Assembly (NCBI RefSeq): GCF_029603155.1
Contig: NZ_JAPMUA010000002.1
Span: forward strand, 620,001-684,000
Reading direction: 5' to 3'
From: Galbibacter pacificus
Lineage (GTDB): Bacteria > Bacteroidota > Bacteroidia > Flavobacteriales > Flavobacteriaceae
DNA length: 64,000 nt
The number at the start of each line of letters is the position of its first letter. Position 1 is the first letter of the stretch. The translations under genes were made by a program, and so were the position numbers. Under the pieces are notes generated by a model. The model saw only the letters and a program-made list of their open reading frames with translations. It had not been told where the DNA came from and made no database searches. Of the stretch, positions 1 through 9,178 are shown piece after piece.

Positions 1-503
1 TACGTTCTCTTATCGCCATTTTTTTATTGCTCCTTATTAGATTTATTCTTTTTAAAACCGTGAAAAAAGTCGGCAAGCTTGGAGACATCGACAGGAATCG
101 GACGCTACTTATCCTTAAATTTTTTAATATTTTCCTGTTTTTCATCTTTGTTGTGGTTATAAGTTTGTTATGGGGTGTCGATTTTAAAGACTTGGGCTTG
201 TTCTTCTCCTCTGCTTTTGCAGTAATCGGGGTTGCCTTTTTTGCCTCGTGGTCTATTTTAAGCAATATTACAGCCGGAATTATTCTATTCTTTTCCTTCC
301 CCTTTAAAATTGGGGACCGCATACGTATTCAGGATAAAGATTTTCCTACGGAAGCCATTATAGAAGATATCAAGACTTTTCATATACATTTGCGTACCGA
401 AGATGGCGAATTAATTACATACCCCAACAGTTTAATGCTACAAAAAGGGGTGGCCGTTATCGAGAAACACCTTAAAGAAGACGACGGAGTGCATTCGGTA
501 TAG
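1..503 (+). CDS. MscS-family mechanosensitive ion channel, C-terminal part
   Basis: The reading frame is open from the first bases of the window, so the gene starts upstream and only about the last 167 codons are present. A hydrophobic helix is followed by an MscS pore-like helix (SNITAGIILFFSFPFKIGDR), then by the beta-domain that begins with the GDR(I/V) motif typical of MscS. This family forms inner-membrane channels that open under hypo-osmotic tension. The protein ends soon after the beta-domain, as in small MscS homologues. The next gene has its own promoter, so it is probably not in the same operon. Confidence 0.85.
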   Translation, partial: RSLIAIFLLLLIRFILFKTVKKVGKLGDIDRNRTLLILKFFNIFLFFIFVVVISLLWGVDFKDLGLFFSSAFAVIGVAFFASWSILSNITAGIILFFSFPFKIGDRIRIQDKDFPTEAIIEDIKTFHIHLRTEDGELITYPNSLMLQKGVAVIEKHLKEDDGVHSV

Positions 504-648
504 CCGCAATCCTACAAAAATATGGTTCGGCAGGTCATTAACCGCTAACGCATAAACGGTCACATATCTTATTTCTTGCATGCCTTTTTTACAAGCTTGC
601 AGGTACGAACTTGTTTGCTTTAAAACCTATATTTTTTCAATGTTTATT

Positions 649-656
649 TATATTTG
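649..656 (+). promoter_or_regulatory. Bacteroidota -7 promoter element (TATATTTG)
   Basis: The 8-mer matches the TAnnTTTG consensus of the Bacteroidota housekeeping sigma factor. It lies 28 bp before the ATG at 684 and overlaps a possible TTG start at 654, so it helps decide that the S9 peptidase gene starts at 684. No clear -33 TTG was found at the right distance. Confidence 0.6.
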
Positions 657-683
657 AAGTCTATTCGCAATAAACCAACTTAT

Positions 684-3053
684 ATGCAGCTTAAAACATG
701 TACCCAACTGTTTGTTCTTTTATGTATTAGTTCCAGTTTTGCACAAAAAAACAATCAATCAGCATTAACCATTAAACAGATTATGCAAGGCGATGACTTT
801 GTTGGCCACCTTCCTTCAAATGTACACTGGTCCGTAGATGGAAAAACAATATATTTCGATTGGAACCCCGAAAAAACATATAGTGATTCTCTTTACATGT
901 ACGGCCTTGCTTCAGAAAAAATAGAACAAGTAGGTTTTGAAACCGAATACTACCTTCCATCAACAAATGGAAACATCAACCATGAAAAAGACAAAAAGAT
1001 ATATGCCAAACACGGTGATATTTTTTTAATGGATATCCCTTCAAAAAAAATCACGCAAATTACTAATACCGAAGCTATTGAAAGTAGTGCACATTTTACG
1101 GGAAACGAGCATAAAATTGCATATGTAAAAAACAAAAACCTTTACACTTGGGATATAAACACCGGGGAAACAAAACAAATAACTATTTTTAAAGACAAGG
1201 AAGAGCAAGAAAAAGAAAGAGATACCAAAGACGAATGGCTCTATCAAGACCAACTGGCACTGTTTGACGTATTACGGGAACGCAAAGCAAAAAAAGACCT
1301 TCGGGAACGATTAAACAAACGGGAAGATGCCAAAAGTCCATTACCTATATATTTGGAAGGAAAGTCCGTTTACAATCAACATATAAGTCCGAATGAAGAT
1401 TACGTAACCTATTTAACCGTTAAGGAAAAAGACAACAAAGGCACGATTGTGCCCCATTATGTAACCGAGTCCGGCTATACGGAAGACCAGCATGCACGTG
1501 ATAAAGTAGGCAACATCCCCGACGAATATGTATTATATGTATATGATATAGAAAACAGAAAGACATACCCCGTTCAACTGGAAAATCTGGAAGGACTTGA
1601 CTACCTTCCCGAATACACTAAAGATTATCCCGGCAAAGAATATAAAAACAATAGTAGAATTGGCTATATAAGCGGGCCTATTTGGAACGAAGACGGCACC
1701 AAAGCTGTGTTGGACATTAATTCCAACGACTACAAAGACCGATGGATTGTTTTACTGAACATTAAAGAAGGTACCGTTACCAATCTTGACCATCAGCACA
1801 ATAAAGCCTGGATTGCCGGGCCGGGCATAGGGGGCTATCGCGGGGGCGAACTTGGTTGGATGCCCAATGGCAAGAGCATTTGGTTTCAATCGGAAAAAAC
1901 AGGCTATTCGCACCTGTATACCCTTAATACCGAAAACAAAAAGTTAGACGCACTTACTTCTGGTAAATTTGAAATTTACAACCCTAGTATTTCCAATGAT
2001 AAAAAATCCTGGTATTTTACGGCCAATAAAACACATCCCGGAGACAGGCAATTTTATAGCATGCCCATCAATGGTGGGGAAATGGAGCAACTTACCAATA
2101 TGACCGGAAATAACGATGTTGTACTCTCCCCCGATGAAAAGCAAATGGCAATAAGCTATTCGTATTCCAACAAACCTACCGAGCTTTATTTACAACCAAA
2201 CCCTAAGTATAAAAGAAATGCAAAAACTATAAGAATAACTCATTCTACTACAGAAGATTTTAATAAATATGCATGGAAAGAACCAGCATACATAACCTTT
2301 AAGGCAAAAGATGGTGCCAATGTGCATGCCCGTTTGTACCAACCCAAAGAAAATGTAAAGAACAAAGCAGCCATTATATTTGTACACGGAGCCGGATATT
2401 TACAAAATGCCCACAAATGGTGGAGTCTATACTTCCGTGAGTATATGTTTCATAACCTACTGGTTGATAACGGGTATACGGTACTGGATATTGACTACCG
2501 TGGCAGCGCAGGATACGGTAGCAAGTGGCGCACGGGCATATACAGGCATATGGGAGGAAAAGATTTGAGCGACCAGGTGGATGGCGCCCGGTACATGATA
2601 AACAATCTCGGTATAAACAAAGACAAAATAGGGATTTACGGAGGCTCTTATGGCGGGTTTATAACCCTTATGGCCATGTTTAACGAGGCAGATAATTTTA
2701 AGGCCGGAGCTGCCATACGTTCGGTGGGAGATTGGGCAGCATACAACCACGGTTATACTGCACGTATTTTAAATACCCCAGCAACCGATAGCCTTGCCTA
2801 TAGAAGAAGCTCCCCTATTTATTATGCCGATGGCCTAAAAGGCGATTTGTTAATTCTTCATGGAATAGTAGACGACAATGTTCATTTTCAAGATATGGTA
2901 CGCCTATCGCAACGTTTAATAGAACTTGGAAAAAATAATTGGGAAATGGCCGTTTACCCTGTTGAAAAACATGGTTTTGTAGAGCCCACCAGTTGGACAG
3001 ATGAATATACACGTATATTCAACCTTTTTAACGAAAGTTTATTAAAAAAGTAA
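684..3053 (+). CDS. Secreted S9-family prolyl oligopeptidase-like serine peptidase
   Basis: A 789-residue exported peptidase of the S9 (DPP IV/acylaminoacyl peptidase) family, expected to cleave peptides, often after proline, in the periplasm or at the cell surface. The signal peptide starts MQLKTCTQLFVLL and ends at SSFAQ. Beta-propeller repeats fill roughly residues 40-540, followed by an alpha/beta-hydrolase domain. The catalytic triad is visible: Ser655 in GGSYGG, Asp730 in VDDNVHFQD and His763 in EKHGF. An upstream in-frame TTG at 654 falls inside the promoter, so the ATG at 684 is preferred. It is the first gene of a run that continues with PIG-L, SSS and oxidoreductase genes, although a second promoter precedes PIG-L. 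Confidence 0.88.
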   Translation: MQLKTCTQLFVLLCISSSFAQKNNQSALTIKQIMQGDDFVGHLPSNVHWSVDGKTIYFDWNPEKTYSDSLYMYGLASEKIEQVGFETEYYLPSTNGNINHEKDKKIYAKHGDIFLMDIPSKKITQITNTEAIESSAHFTGNEHKIAYVKNKNLYTWDINTGETKQITIFKDKEEQEKERDTKDEWLYQDQLALFDVLRERKAKKDLRERLNKREDAKSPLPIYLEGKSVYNQHISPNEDYVTYLTVKEKDNKGTIVPHYVTESGYTEDQHARDKVGNIPDEYVLYVYDIENRKTYPVQLENLEGLDYLPEYTKDYPGKEYKNNSRIGYISGPIWNEDGTKAVLDINSNDYKDRWIVLLNIKEGTVTNLDHQHNKAWIAGPGIGGYRGGELGWMPNGKSIWFQSEKTGYSHLYTLNTENKKLDALTSGKFEIYNPSISNDKKSWYFTANKTHPGDRQFYSMPINGGEMEQLTNMTGNNDVVLSPDEKQMAISYSYSNKPTELYLQPNPKYKRNAKTIRITHSTTEDFNKYAWKEPAYITFKAKDGANVHARLYQPKENVKNKAAIIFVHGAGYLQNAHKWWSLYFREYMFHNLLVDNGYTVLDIDYRGSAGYGSKWRTGIYRHMGGKDLSDQVDGARYMINNLGINKDKIGIYGGSYGGFITLMAMFNEADNFKAGAAIRSVGDWAAYNHGYTARILNTPATDSLAYRRSSPIYYADGLKGDLLILHGIVDDNVHFQDMVRLSQRLIELGKNNWEMAVYPVEKHGFVEPTSWTDEYTRIFNLFNESLLKK

Positions 3054-3088
3054 AAAATAGCAGGCCGCAAACTACCAACATTTATTTT

Positions 3089-3096
3089 TATATTTG
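3089..3096 (+). promoter_or_regulatory. Bacteroidota -7 promoter element (TATATTTG)
   Basis: A second TATATTTG, identical to the one before the S9 gene, lies 22 bp before the ATG at 3119. It suggests that the deacetylase-symporter-oxidoreductase genes can be transcribed independently of the peptidase gene. No convincing -33 TTG is seen. Confidence 0.55.
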
Positions 3097-3118
3097 AAAA
3101 ACTCCTAAAACTGAACGC

Positions 3119-5647
3119 ATGCAAAGAATATTATCCTTTCTTATCGGATTGGCAATTACATTTTCCATAAATGCACAAAAACCTAAAACCTATACATCTT
3201 CAAACATATATGAAGCCGTACAGAAACTCAATTTTTTAGGAACTGCTTTATACATTGCTGCGCACCCAGACGATGAGAACACAAGGCTAATTTCATACCT
3301 TTCCAACGAAGTAAAGGCCAGAACGGCCTATTTATCGCTTACACGTGGCGATGGAGGTCAAAATTTAATTGGCCCGGAACTGCGCGAACTTTTAGGTGTT
3401 TTAAGAACAGAAGAACTCTTGGCAGCAAGAAATATAGATGGAGGGCAGCAGTTTTTTTCAAGGGCAAACGATTTTGGTTTTTCCAAACACCCCGAAGAAA
3501 CACTGGAAATATGGAACAAAAAAGAAGTACTGGCCGATGTTGTTTGGGTAATTAGAAATTTTAAACCCGATGTAATAATCAACCGATTCGACCACAGGAC
3601 ACCGGGCACTACACATGGGCACCATACCTCCTCGGCAATGTTGAGCTTTGAGGCCTTTGATATGGCCGGAAACCCCAATGAGTACCCCGAACAGTTAAAA
3701 TACACAGCAACGTGGCAACCCGAAAGGCTTTTCTTTAACACCTCATGGTGGTTTTACGGGAGTCCTGAAAATTTTGAAAAGGCCAACAAAACTAAATTAC
3801 TCCATGTAGATATTGGTACCTATTACCCTACCTTGGGCATGAGCAATAACGAGATTGCCTCTATTGCCAGGAGCCAACATTTAAGCCAAGGGTTTGGTGG
3901 TATTTCTTCCCGCGGAAGTGAACAAGAATATTTAGAATATTTAAAAGGAAGTTTCCCAAATGATGAAAATAATATTTTTAGCGGTATCAATACAACCTGG
4001 GGCCGTGTAAAAGGTGGCGAGGCCATTGCCGAAATTCTGCTGGATGTACAAAACCATTTTAATTTTAAAAATCCTTCCGAGCATGTTCCCCAATTGGTAA
4101 AGGCCTATCAACTTATAAATAATTTAGAAGATGAATACTGGCGGAAGGTAAAATTAGAGGAAATTAAAAAAATTATTAAAGCCTGTAGCGGACTTTTCTT
4201 GGAAGCCACAGTCAATCAAGCTTCAGCCGTTCCCGGGGAAACCATCGATGTACGGGCTTCAACAATAAACAGGTCGGATATAGAGATGAAGCTGAAAAGC
4301 ATTAAAACAACCCCAACCAATGAAACAAACAATTACAACAAAACATTGGCCAACAATCAAGAAACAAGCTCGGGCATAGCTGTAACGATTCCTCAAAACG
4401 GTCCATATACCGCTCCATACTGGCTAAAGGAAGAAGGTACTTTGGGAATGTACAAAGCGCCACAGGAATTAAGGGGAAAACCGGAAACCCCACGATTGGT
4501 AAAAGCCTATTTTAACATTGATATAGGCGGCGTTGAAATTCCTTTTGAAGAAGACATTGTTTACAAATATTCTAAACCGGATAAAGGAGAAATTTATCAA
4601 CCGTTCCAAATTCTTCCTCCGGTTACGGCTTCAGTGGCCAATAAAGTTGCAATTTTTTCAAACAACGAGAGCAAGCAAATTTCGGTTACCATAACGGCCG
4701 GAAAAGACAATATCTCCGGGCCACTTCACTTAAAACACAATGGCGGTTGGAACGTTTCTCCGGAAAGCATCAACTTTAACATAGCCAATAAAGGAGACAC
4801 CAAGACAATTCATTTTAAAATTACACCGCCCGACAATGAAGATGAAGAAACCATGACACCTGTTATTAAAGTCAATGGTAAAGATTATAACAAAGCGCTC
4901 GTTACCATAGCATACGACCATATTCCAACACAATCGGTATTGCTTCCCGATAGTTTTAAAGTAGTGAGGTTGAATATTAAAAAAGTAGGAGAAAACATAG
5001 CTTATATAGCTGGTGCCGGGGATGCGGTTCCCGAAAGTTTACGGCAGATAGGCTACAATGTTACCGTTATTCAACCCGAAAACATAAACAGTGCCTATTT
5101 AAAAAATTTCGATGCTGTCGTGGTAGGCATCCGTGCATATAACATTCACGAATCGCTAAAATTTAAGCAACCCATTCTTTTAGACTATGTAAAAAACGGG
5201 GGCAACCTTGTTGTTCAATACAATACCGCCGGAAGAGGTGGCTTGAACATAGATAATTTGGCACCTTATTTGTTGGAACTATCTCGAGACCGTGTTACGG
5301 ACGAAAATGCCGAAGTAACCTTTAACGCACCTTCAAATGCATTGTTGAATACTCCCAACAAAATTACCCAAAACGATTTTAACGGCTGGGTGCAGGAAAG
5401 AGGACTTTATTTTCCCGATAAATGGGGAAAGGAATTTACGTCTGTTCTTTCCATGCACGACAAAGGGGAAAGCAAAAAAGACGGAAGCCTTTTAATAGCA
5501 CCATATGGAAAAGGTTATTATATTTACACGGGTTTGAGTTTTTTTAGGGAACTCCCAGCCGGTGTCCCGGGAGCATATAAAATCTTTGCCAATATGCTCT
5601 CGGTAGGTAAAACAGCTAAAAATGATGCCAATTATATAAAAGGGTGA
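3119..5647 (+). CDS. Secreted PIG-L (LmbE) family deacetylase, multidomain
   Basis: An 842-residue exported protein with a signal peptide (start MQRILSFLIG, end SINAQ). Residues about 40-300 are a PIG-L/LmbE deacetylase domain with the metal-binding AHPDDE motif (His49, Asp51, Asp52) and a later HGHH stretch (residues 166-169) that can supply the remaining metal ligand. PIG-L enzymes are zinc-dependent and remove N-acetyl groups from GlcNAc-type sugars. The middle (about 390-600) looks like Ig-like or NPCBM-associated beta domains, and residues about 610-830 resemble a ThuA/glutamine-amidotransferase-like Rossmann domain. It is followed after 4 bp by a tiny membrane ORF and then the symporter gene, which suggests that the deacetylated product is imported. 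The true substrate is unknown. Confidence 0.85.
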   Translation: MQRILSFLIGLAITFSINAQKPKTYTSSNIYEAVQKLNFLGTALYIAAHPDDENTRLISYLSNEVKARTAYLSLTRGDGGQNLIGPELRELLGVLRTEELLAARNIDGGQQFFSRANDFGFSKHPEETLEIWNKKEVLADVVWVIRNFKPDVIINRFDHRTPGTTHGHHTSSAMLSFEAFDMAGNPNEYPEQLKYTATWQPERLFFNTSWWFYGSPENFEKANKTKLLHVDIGTYYPTLGMSNNEIASIARSQHLSQGFGGISSRGSEQEYLEYLKGSFPNDENNIFSGINTTWGRVKGGEAIAEILLDVQNHFNFKNPSEHVPQLVKAYQLINNLEDEYWRKVKLEEIKKIIKACSGLFLEATVNQASAVPGETIDVRASTINRSDIEMKLKSIKTTPTNETNNYNKTLANNQETSSGIAVTIPQNGPYTAPYWLKEEGTLGMYKAPQELRGKPETPRLVKAYFNIDIGGVEIPFEEDIVYKYSKPDKGEIYQPFQILPPVTASVANKVAIFSNNESKQISVTITAGKDNISGPLHLKHNGGWNVSPESINFNIANKGDTKTIHFKITPPDNEDEETMTPVIKVNGKDYNKALVTIAYDHIPTQSVLLPDSFKVVRLNIKKVGENIAYIAGAGDAVPESLRQIGYNVTVIQPENINSAYLKNFDAVVVGIRAYNIHESLKFKQPILLDYVKNGGNLVVQYNTAGRGGLNIDNLAPYLLELSRDRVTDENAEVTFNAPSNALLNTPNKITQNDFNGWVQERGLYFPDKWGKEFTSVLSMHDKGESKKDGSLLIAPYGKGYYIYTGLSFFRELPAGVPGAYKIFANMLSVGKTAKNDANYIKG

Positions 5648-5651
5648 TAAC

Positions 5652-5753
5652 ATGTTGAACAAGTTTGTTTGGAAAAGGGAATACACTATTGTATTGATAC
5701 TAAATGCAATATACATTTTTGTATTTTACCTTATTATGATTTCTAATAAGTAA
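5652..5753 (+). CDS. Small single-pass membrane protein, 33 residues, next to SSS symporter
   Basis: An ATG 4 bp after the PIG-L stop opens a 33-codon frame ending 9 bp before the symporter ATG. The peptide has a short basic N-terminus (start MLNKFVWKREY) followed by about 20 hydrophobic residues (TIVLILNAIYIFVFYLIMI) and a short SNK tail, so it is a single transmembrane helix. Its tight packing between two co-directional genes, with little untranslated DNA, argues that it is translated. Small membrane subunits are known beside other SSS transporters (for example YhdT next to PanF), so an accessory subunit role is plausible but inferred. It is too short for most gene callers. Confidence 0.6.
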   Translation: MLNKFVWKREYTIVLILNAIYIFVFYLIMISNK

Positions 5754-5762
5754 ATAGCATTT

Positions 5763-7490
5763 ATGGAAGTAATCGATTGGATCGTTCTCGCTAGCACTTT
5801 GCTATTTATTGTTGGTTATGGTTACTGGAGAACCAAGGGCAGTAAAGATGTAAGCGATTATATTCTTGCCGGGAAAGAAGCCAAATGGTATACGGTAGGT
5901 TTATCGGTTATGGCCACACAAGCCAGTGCCATTACTTTTCTCTCCACGCCAGGGCAAGCATTCCACGACGGTATGGGCTTTGTTCAGTTTTATTTCGGTT
6001 TACCGTTGGCTATGGTTATTATCTGCATTGTTTTTGTTCCTATTTACCATAAATTAAAAGTTTACACAGCTTATGAATTCCTTGAGAACAGGTTTGATAT
6101 TAAAACGCGTTCTTTGGCCGCTATCTTATTTCTTATCCAACGGGGCCTTGCGGCGGGAATTACCATCTATGCCCCTTCCATTATCCTGTCGGCAGTATTG
6201 GGGATCGAGGTAAAAACCTTAAATATCATTATTGGGATTTTGGTAATTATCTACACTGTTTCTGGGGGGACCAAAGCAGTTAGCGTAACACAAAAACAAC
6301 AAATGTTTGTTATTATGACGGGGATGTTCATTGCCTTTTATTTGGTAATGAGCTATTTGCCAAACGACATTACCTTCAGCAAAGCATTAAAAATTGCCGG
6401 CGCCAACGATAAACTAAACATTCTCGATTTTTCTTTAAACCCTAAAAGCAGGTATACTTTTTGGAGCGGAATTACGGGCGGGCTTTTTTTGGCATTGGCT
6501 TATTTTGGAACAGACCAAAGTCAGGTGCAACGCTATTTATCGGGTAAATCGGTTCGGGAAAGCCAACTGGGGCTTATTTTTAATGGGCTGTTAAAAGTTC
6601 CCATGCAATTTTTTATCCTCTTGGTAGGCGTAATGGTTTTTGTTTTTTATCAATACAACCATTCGCCTTTAAATTTTAACCCTGTTGCAGTTGAAGCTGT
6701 GGAGCAATCGGTGTATGCCGATGAATACCACGAACTGGAAAGAGAGCACAAAGCATTGGAAAAAGACAAAAAAATGGCCCAGGAACACTTTTCTGCCGTT
6801 TTGGACGTAAAAGACTATCATTTAATAGTTTCAGCAAAAAAACAGATACAGGAAATCAATAAAAAAGAAAGGGAAAGCCGTGAAGAAGCCAGGGCCCTTA
6901 TTCAAAAGGTAGACAAAGATCTGGAAACAAACGACAAAGACTATGTTTTTATCCATTTTATATTGAACAATATTCCAACAGGATTGATGGGACTCCTCTT
7001 TGCCGTTATTTTCTCGGCGGCCATGTCGTCTACTGCTTCCGAACTGAATGCCTTGGGAACCATTACCACTATTGACCTTTTTAGAAGAAGACAGAAAAAA
7101 GAAAGAACAGAGAAATATTATTTAAGCGCATCGCGCTGGTTTACATTGGCTTGGGGTATTATTGCTATTTTGTTTGCCAATTTTGCATCGCTTTTGGACA
7201 ATTTAATCCAACTTGTAAATATTATCGGTTCTATTTTCTACGGAAATGTGCTGGGCATATTCTTTATTGCATTTTTTATAAAATTTATTCGGGGAAATGC
7301 CGTTTTTATCTCTGCAATTATTACGCAAATAGCCGTTATACTTATATATTATTTTGCCATTCACCGTTATGCCCCCGGACAGGAAAAACTTGGGTATTTA
7401 TGGCTAAACTTTATAGGTTGCGCCATGGTGATAGCAATTGCCATTATTTTTGAAGCTATAAACAGAACAACCAATGTTATTAAAAAATAA
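5763..7490 (+). CDS. Sodium:solute symporter (SSS family)
   Basis: A 575-residue inner-membrane protein with about 13 hydrophobic helices and the SSS fold (N-terminal DWIVLASTLLFIVGYGYW, DYILAGKEAKWYTVGLS). SSS proteins couple sodium entry to uptake of sugars, amino acids or related solutes. Residues about 318-395 form a charged loop rich in Glu and Lys (ELEREHKALEKDKK and onward) predicted to be a cytoplasmic coiled coil, before the helix starting IHFILNNIPTGLMG. The gene overlaps the next one by 17 bp, which is strong evidence for co-expression. Context suggests import of a sugar product made by the exported S9 and PIG-L enzymes; the solute cannot be told from sequence. Confidence 0.88.
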   Translation: MEVIDWIVLASTLLFIVGYGYWRTKGSKDVSDYILAGKEAKWYTVGLSVMATQASAITFLSTPGQAFHDGMGFVQFYFGLPLAMVIICIVFVPIYHKLKVYTAYEFLENRFDIKTRSLAAILFLIQRGLAAGITIYAPSIILSAVLGIEVKTLNIIIGILVIIYTVSGGTKAVSVTQKQQMFVIMTGMFIAFYLVMSYLPNDITFSKALKIAGANDKLNILDFSLNPKSRYTFWSGITGGLFLALAYFGTDQSQVQRYLSGKSVRESQLGLIFNGLLKVPMQFFILLVGVMVFVFYQYNHSPLNFNPVAVEAVEQSVYADEYHELEREHKALEKDKKMAQEHFSAVLDVKDYHLIVSAKKQIQEINKKERESREEARALIQKVDKDLETNDKDYVFIHFILNNIPTGLMGLLFAVIFSAAMSSTASELNALGTITTIDLFRRRQKKERTEKYYLSASRWFTLAWGIIAILFANFASLLDNLIQLVNIIGSIFYGNVLGIFFIAFFIKFIRGNAVFISAIITQIAVILIYYFAIHRYAPGQEKLGYLWLNFIGCAMVIAIAIIFEAINRTTNVIKK

Positions 7491-8463
7491 AAAGATAAAA
7501 TGGGGAATCTTGGCCCCCGGACACATTGCCAAAAAATTTGCTCATGACCTAAAAGCCGTAAAAGATGCCACATTGTATGCCGTTGCTTCCCGGGACCTAA
7601 ACCGGGCCGAAGAATTTAAAGAGGAATTTGGTGCCAAAAAAGCATATGGAAACTATATGGATCTTATAACCGATCCAAAAGTGGACGCCATTTATATTGC
7701 CACCCCACATACCTTCCATAAAACCTACACCATTGATTGCCTAAAAAACAAAAAGGCCGTTCTTTGCGAAAAACCTTTAGCATTAAATAGTGCCGATGTG
7801 GCGTTAATGATACAAACAGCCAAAAATGAAGAAGTCCTGCTCATGGAAGCTTTATGGACCTATTTTTTACCACATTACCAATATGTACTCAATTTTTTAA
7901 AGGAAGGGCATTACGGAGCTGTAAAATCACTAGAAGCCGATTTCGGGTTTTATCCGGAATTTAATGCATCGTCAAGGTTGTTCAATAAGCAATTGGGCGG
8001 AGGGAGCCTGTTGGATATTGGCATATACCCTATTTTTGCAGCACTTTCAATTCTAGGTGTTCCAGATACCATCAATGCTAGTTGTACCTATTTTGAAACC
8101 GGTGCCGATTCTTCCTGCGATATGGTCTTTGGTTATAAAAACAGAGCAGAAGCCAAGCTTTCTTCAACCCTTTTAAAGAAAACCAATACCGAAGCGGTTA
8201 TTTTATGCGAAAAAGGGACCGTCCATATCCAAACACAGTTTCACAAGCCTACATCGGTTGTTTTTACAGATGCTAACGGAAATAGAAAGACCAAAAATTT
8301 TGAGGTCGCCACACACGGTTATAATTACGAAGCAGCACATTTTAACGATTTGCTGCACAAAGGAAAAACAGAAAGCCCTATAATGACTTTTAAATTTAGC
8401 CAACAACTTATGGAAACCATGGACAAGGTAAAAGAAGTAATTGGATTGAGTTATTATGAGTAA
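7474..8463 (+). CDS. Gfo/Idh/MocA family NAD(P)-dependent oxidoreductase
   Basis: A 329-residue cytoplasmic dehydrogenase. The N-terminal Rossmann domain begins KWGILAPGHIAKKFA, with APG in place of the usual GxG, as in dihydrodiol-dehydrogenase-like members. The diagnostic EKP motif is present (VLCEKPLALN, about residue 96), followed by the C-terminal alpha/beta domain with GGGSLLDIGIYP. The family oxidises or reduces sugars, inositols and dihydrodiols. The start codon lies inside the end of the symporter gene (17 bp overlap), so the two are translationally coupled, and the enzyme probably acts on what the symporter imports. Confidence 0.87.
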   Translation: MLLKNKKIKWGILAPGHIAKKFAHDLKAVKDATLYAVASRDLNRAEEFKEEFGAKKAYGNYMDLITDPKVDAIYIATPHTFHKTYTIDCLKNKKAVLCEKPLALNSADVALMIQTAKNEEVLLMEALWTYFLPHYQYVLNFLKEGHYGAVKSLEADFGFYPEFNASSRLFNKQLGGGSLLDIGIYPIFAALSILGVPDTINASCTYFETGADSSCDMVFGYKNRAEAKLSSTLLKKTNTEAVILCEKGTVHIQTQFHKPTSVVFTDANGNRKTKNFEVATHGYNYEAAHFNDLLHKGKTESPIMTFKFSQQLMETMDKVKEVIGLSYYE

Positions 8464-8489
8464 ATCGGGGTTCGGTTTAATTTATTAGG

Positions 8490-8942
8490 ATGGAAATAAT
8501 TGGTGCATCAATTAATGACAATGAAATACTTACCGAATTGGTCATTAAATCTAAATTGCATTGGGGATATTCAAAAAAAGAAATGGATTCGTGTGAAAAC
8601 GAGCTCACCATCACTGCTGAATATCTCAAGAGAAATAATGCTTATAAACTTATAGACAACCGCAAATTAATTGTTTTTTTTGCTTATATAATAAGAAATA
8701 ACAAGAAAGTCGAACTCGATTTTTTCTTCATTTTCCCCAGAATATATTGGTAAAGGATATGGTTCTATACTCATGAAATATTTTTTAAATAAAATAGCAC
8801 AATTAAACTACGAGAAAGCCTTTTTAATTGCCGACCCCAATGCCACGAATTTTATTTAAAATCTGGTTTTAAAATCATTGATTACAAGGAAAGCTCCATA
8901 AAAAACAGGTTACTCCCTGTCATGGAAAAAATAATAAAATAA
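8490..8942 (+). pseudogene. GNAT N-acetyltransferase, broken by two frameshifts
   Basis: The first frame encodes 87 residues (start MEIIGASINDNEI) and runs into a stop at 8753. Near 8735 another frame picks up with PEYIGKGYGSILMKYF, the GNAT acetyl-CoA-binding motif, and continues to ADPNA, where a second shift leads into EFYLKSGFKIIDYKESS and ends at 8942. Spliced together the three pieces give one ordinary GNAT protein of about 150 residues. Both lesions are simple indels. It lies 27 bp after the oxidoreductase stop. Confidence 0.8.
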
Positions 8943-9047
8943 ATATGATATCAACCTCAAAAGGGATTGAAAGATTTTTCATCAATAGTTCTTCTAAAAT
9001 AGGCTAGATTAGACTCCACTCGACCTGACGGGGTAATTTGCAACGGT

Positions 9048-9073
9048 TTTGTGTATGAGCAGTTGGGGATTTC
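9048..9073 (+). repeat. 26-bp dispersed repeat, copy A
   Basis: TTTGTGTATG, three variable bases, then AGTTG-G-GGATTTC. It matches positions 47101-47126 at 23 of 26 bases in the same orientation. This copy lies about 105 bp from a toxin-antitoxin pair; the other copy lies about 100 bp from a VOC gene. It may be the edge of a class of inserted gene cassettes. Confidence 0.6.
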
Positions 9074-9161
9074 TTAACTTAACTTTTCAGTTTTGCACTG
9101 ACCTTTGTTTTCATATTCGTACTTTCGTTTTATCATTTTCCCCAAATTGCTTGTATACGCT

Positions 9162-9177
9162 GTTGTGCCATGTACTT
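9162..9177 (+). repeat. Inverted repeat flanking the toxin-antitoxin pair, left arm
   Basis: GTTGTGCCATGTACT here matches, in opposite orientation, the sequence at 9823-9837 (reverse complement GTTGTACCACATACT) at 12 of 15 positions. The two arms bracket both coding sequences; the left arm ends one or two bases from the toxin stop codon. Confidence 0.5.
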
Positions 9178-9178
9178 A

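Noticed and set aside
654..683. TTG start for the S9 peptidase, ten codons upstream
   Set aside because: The TTG overlaps the TAnnTTTG promoter element at 649-656, so it cannot be in the transcript; the ATG at 684 gives a normal signal peptide.
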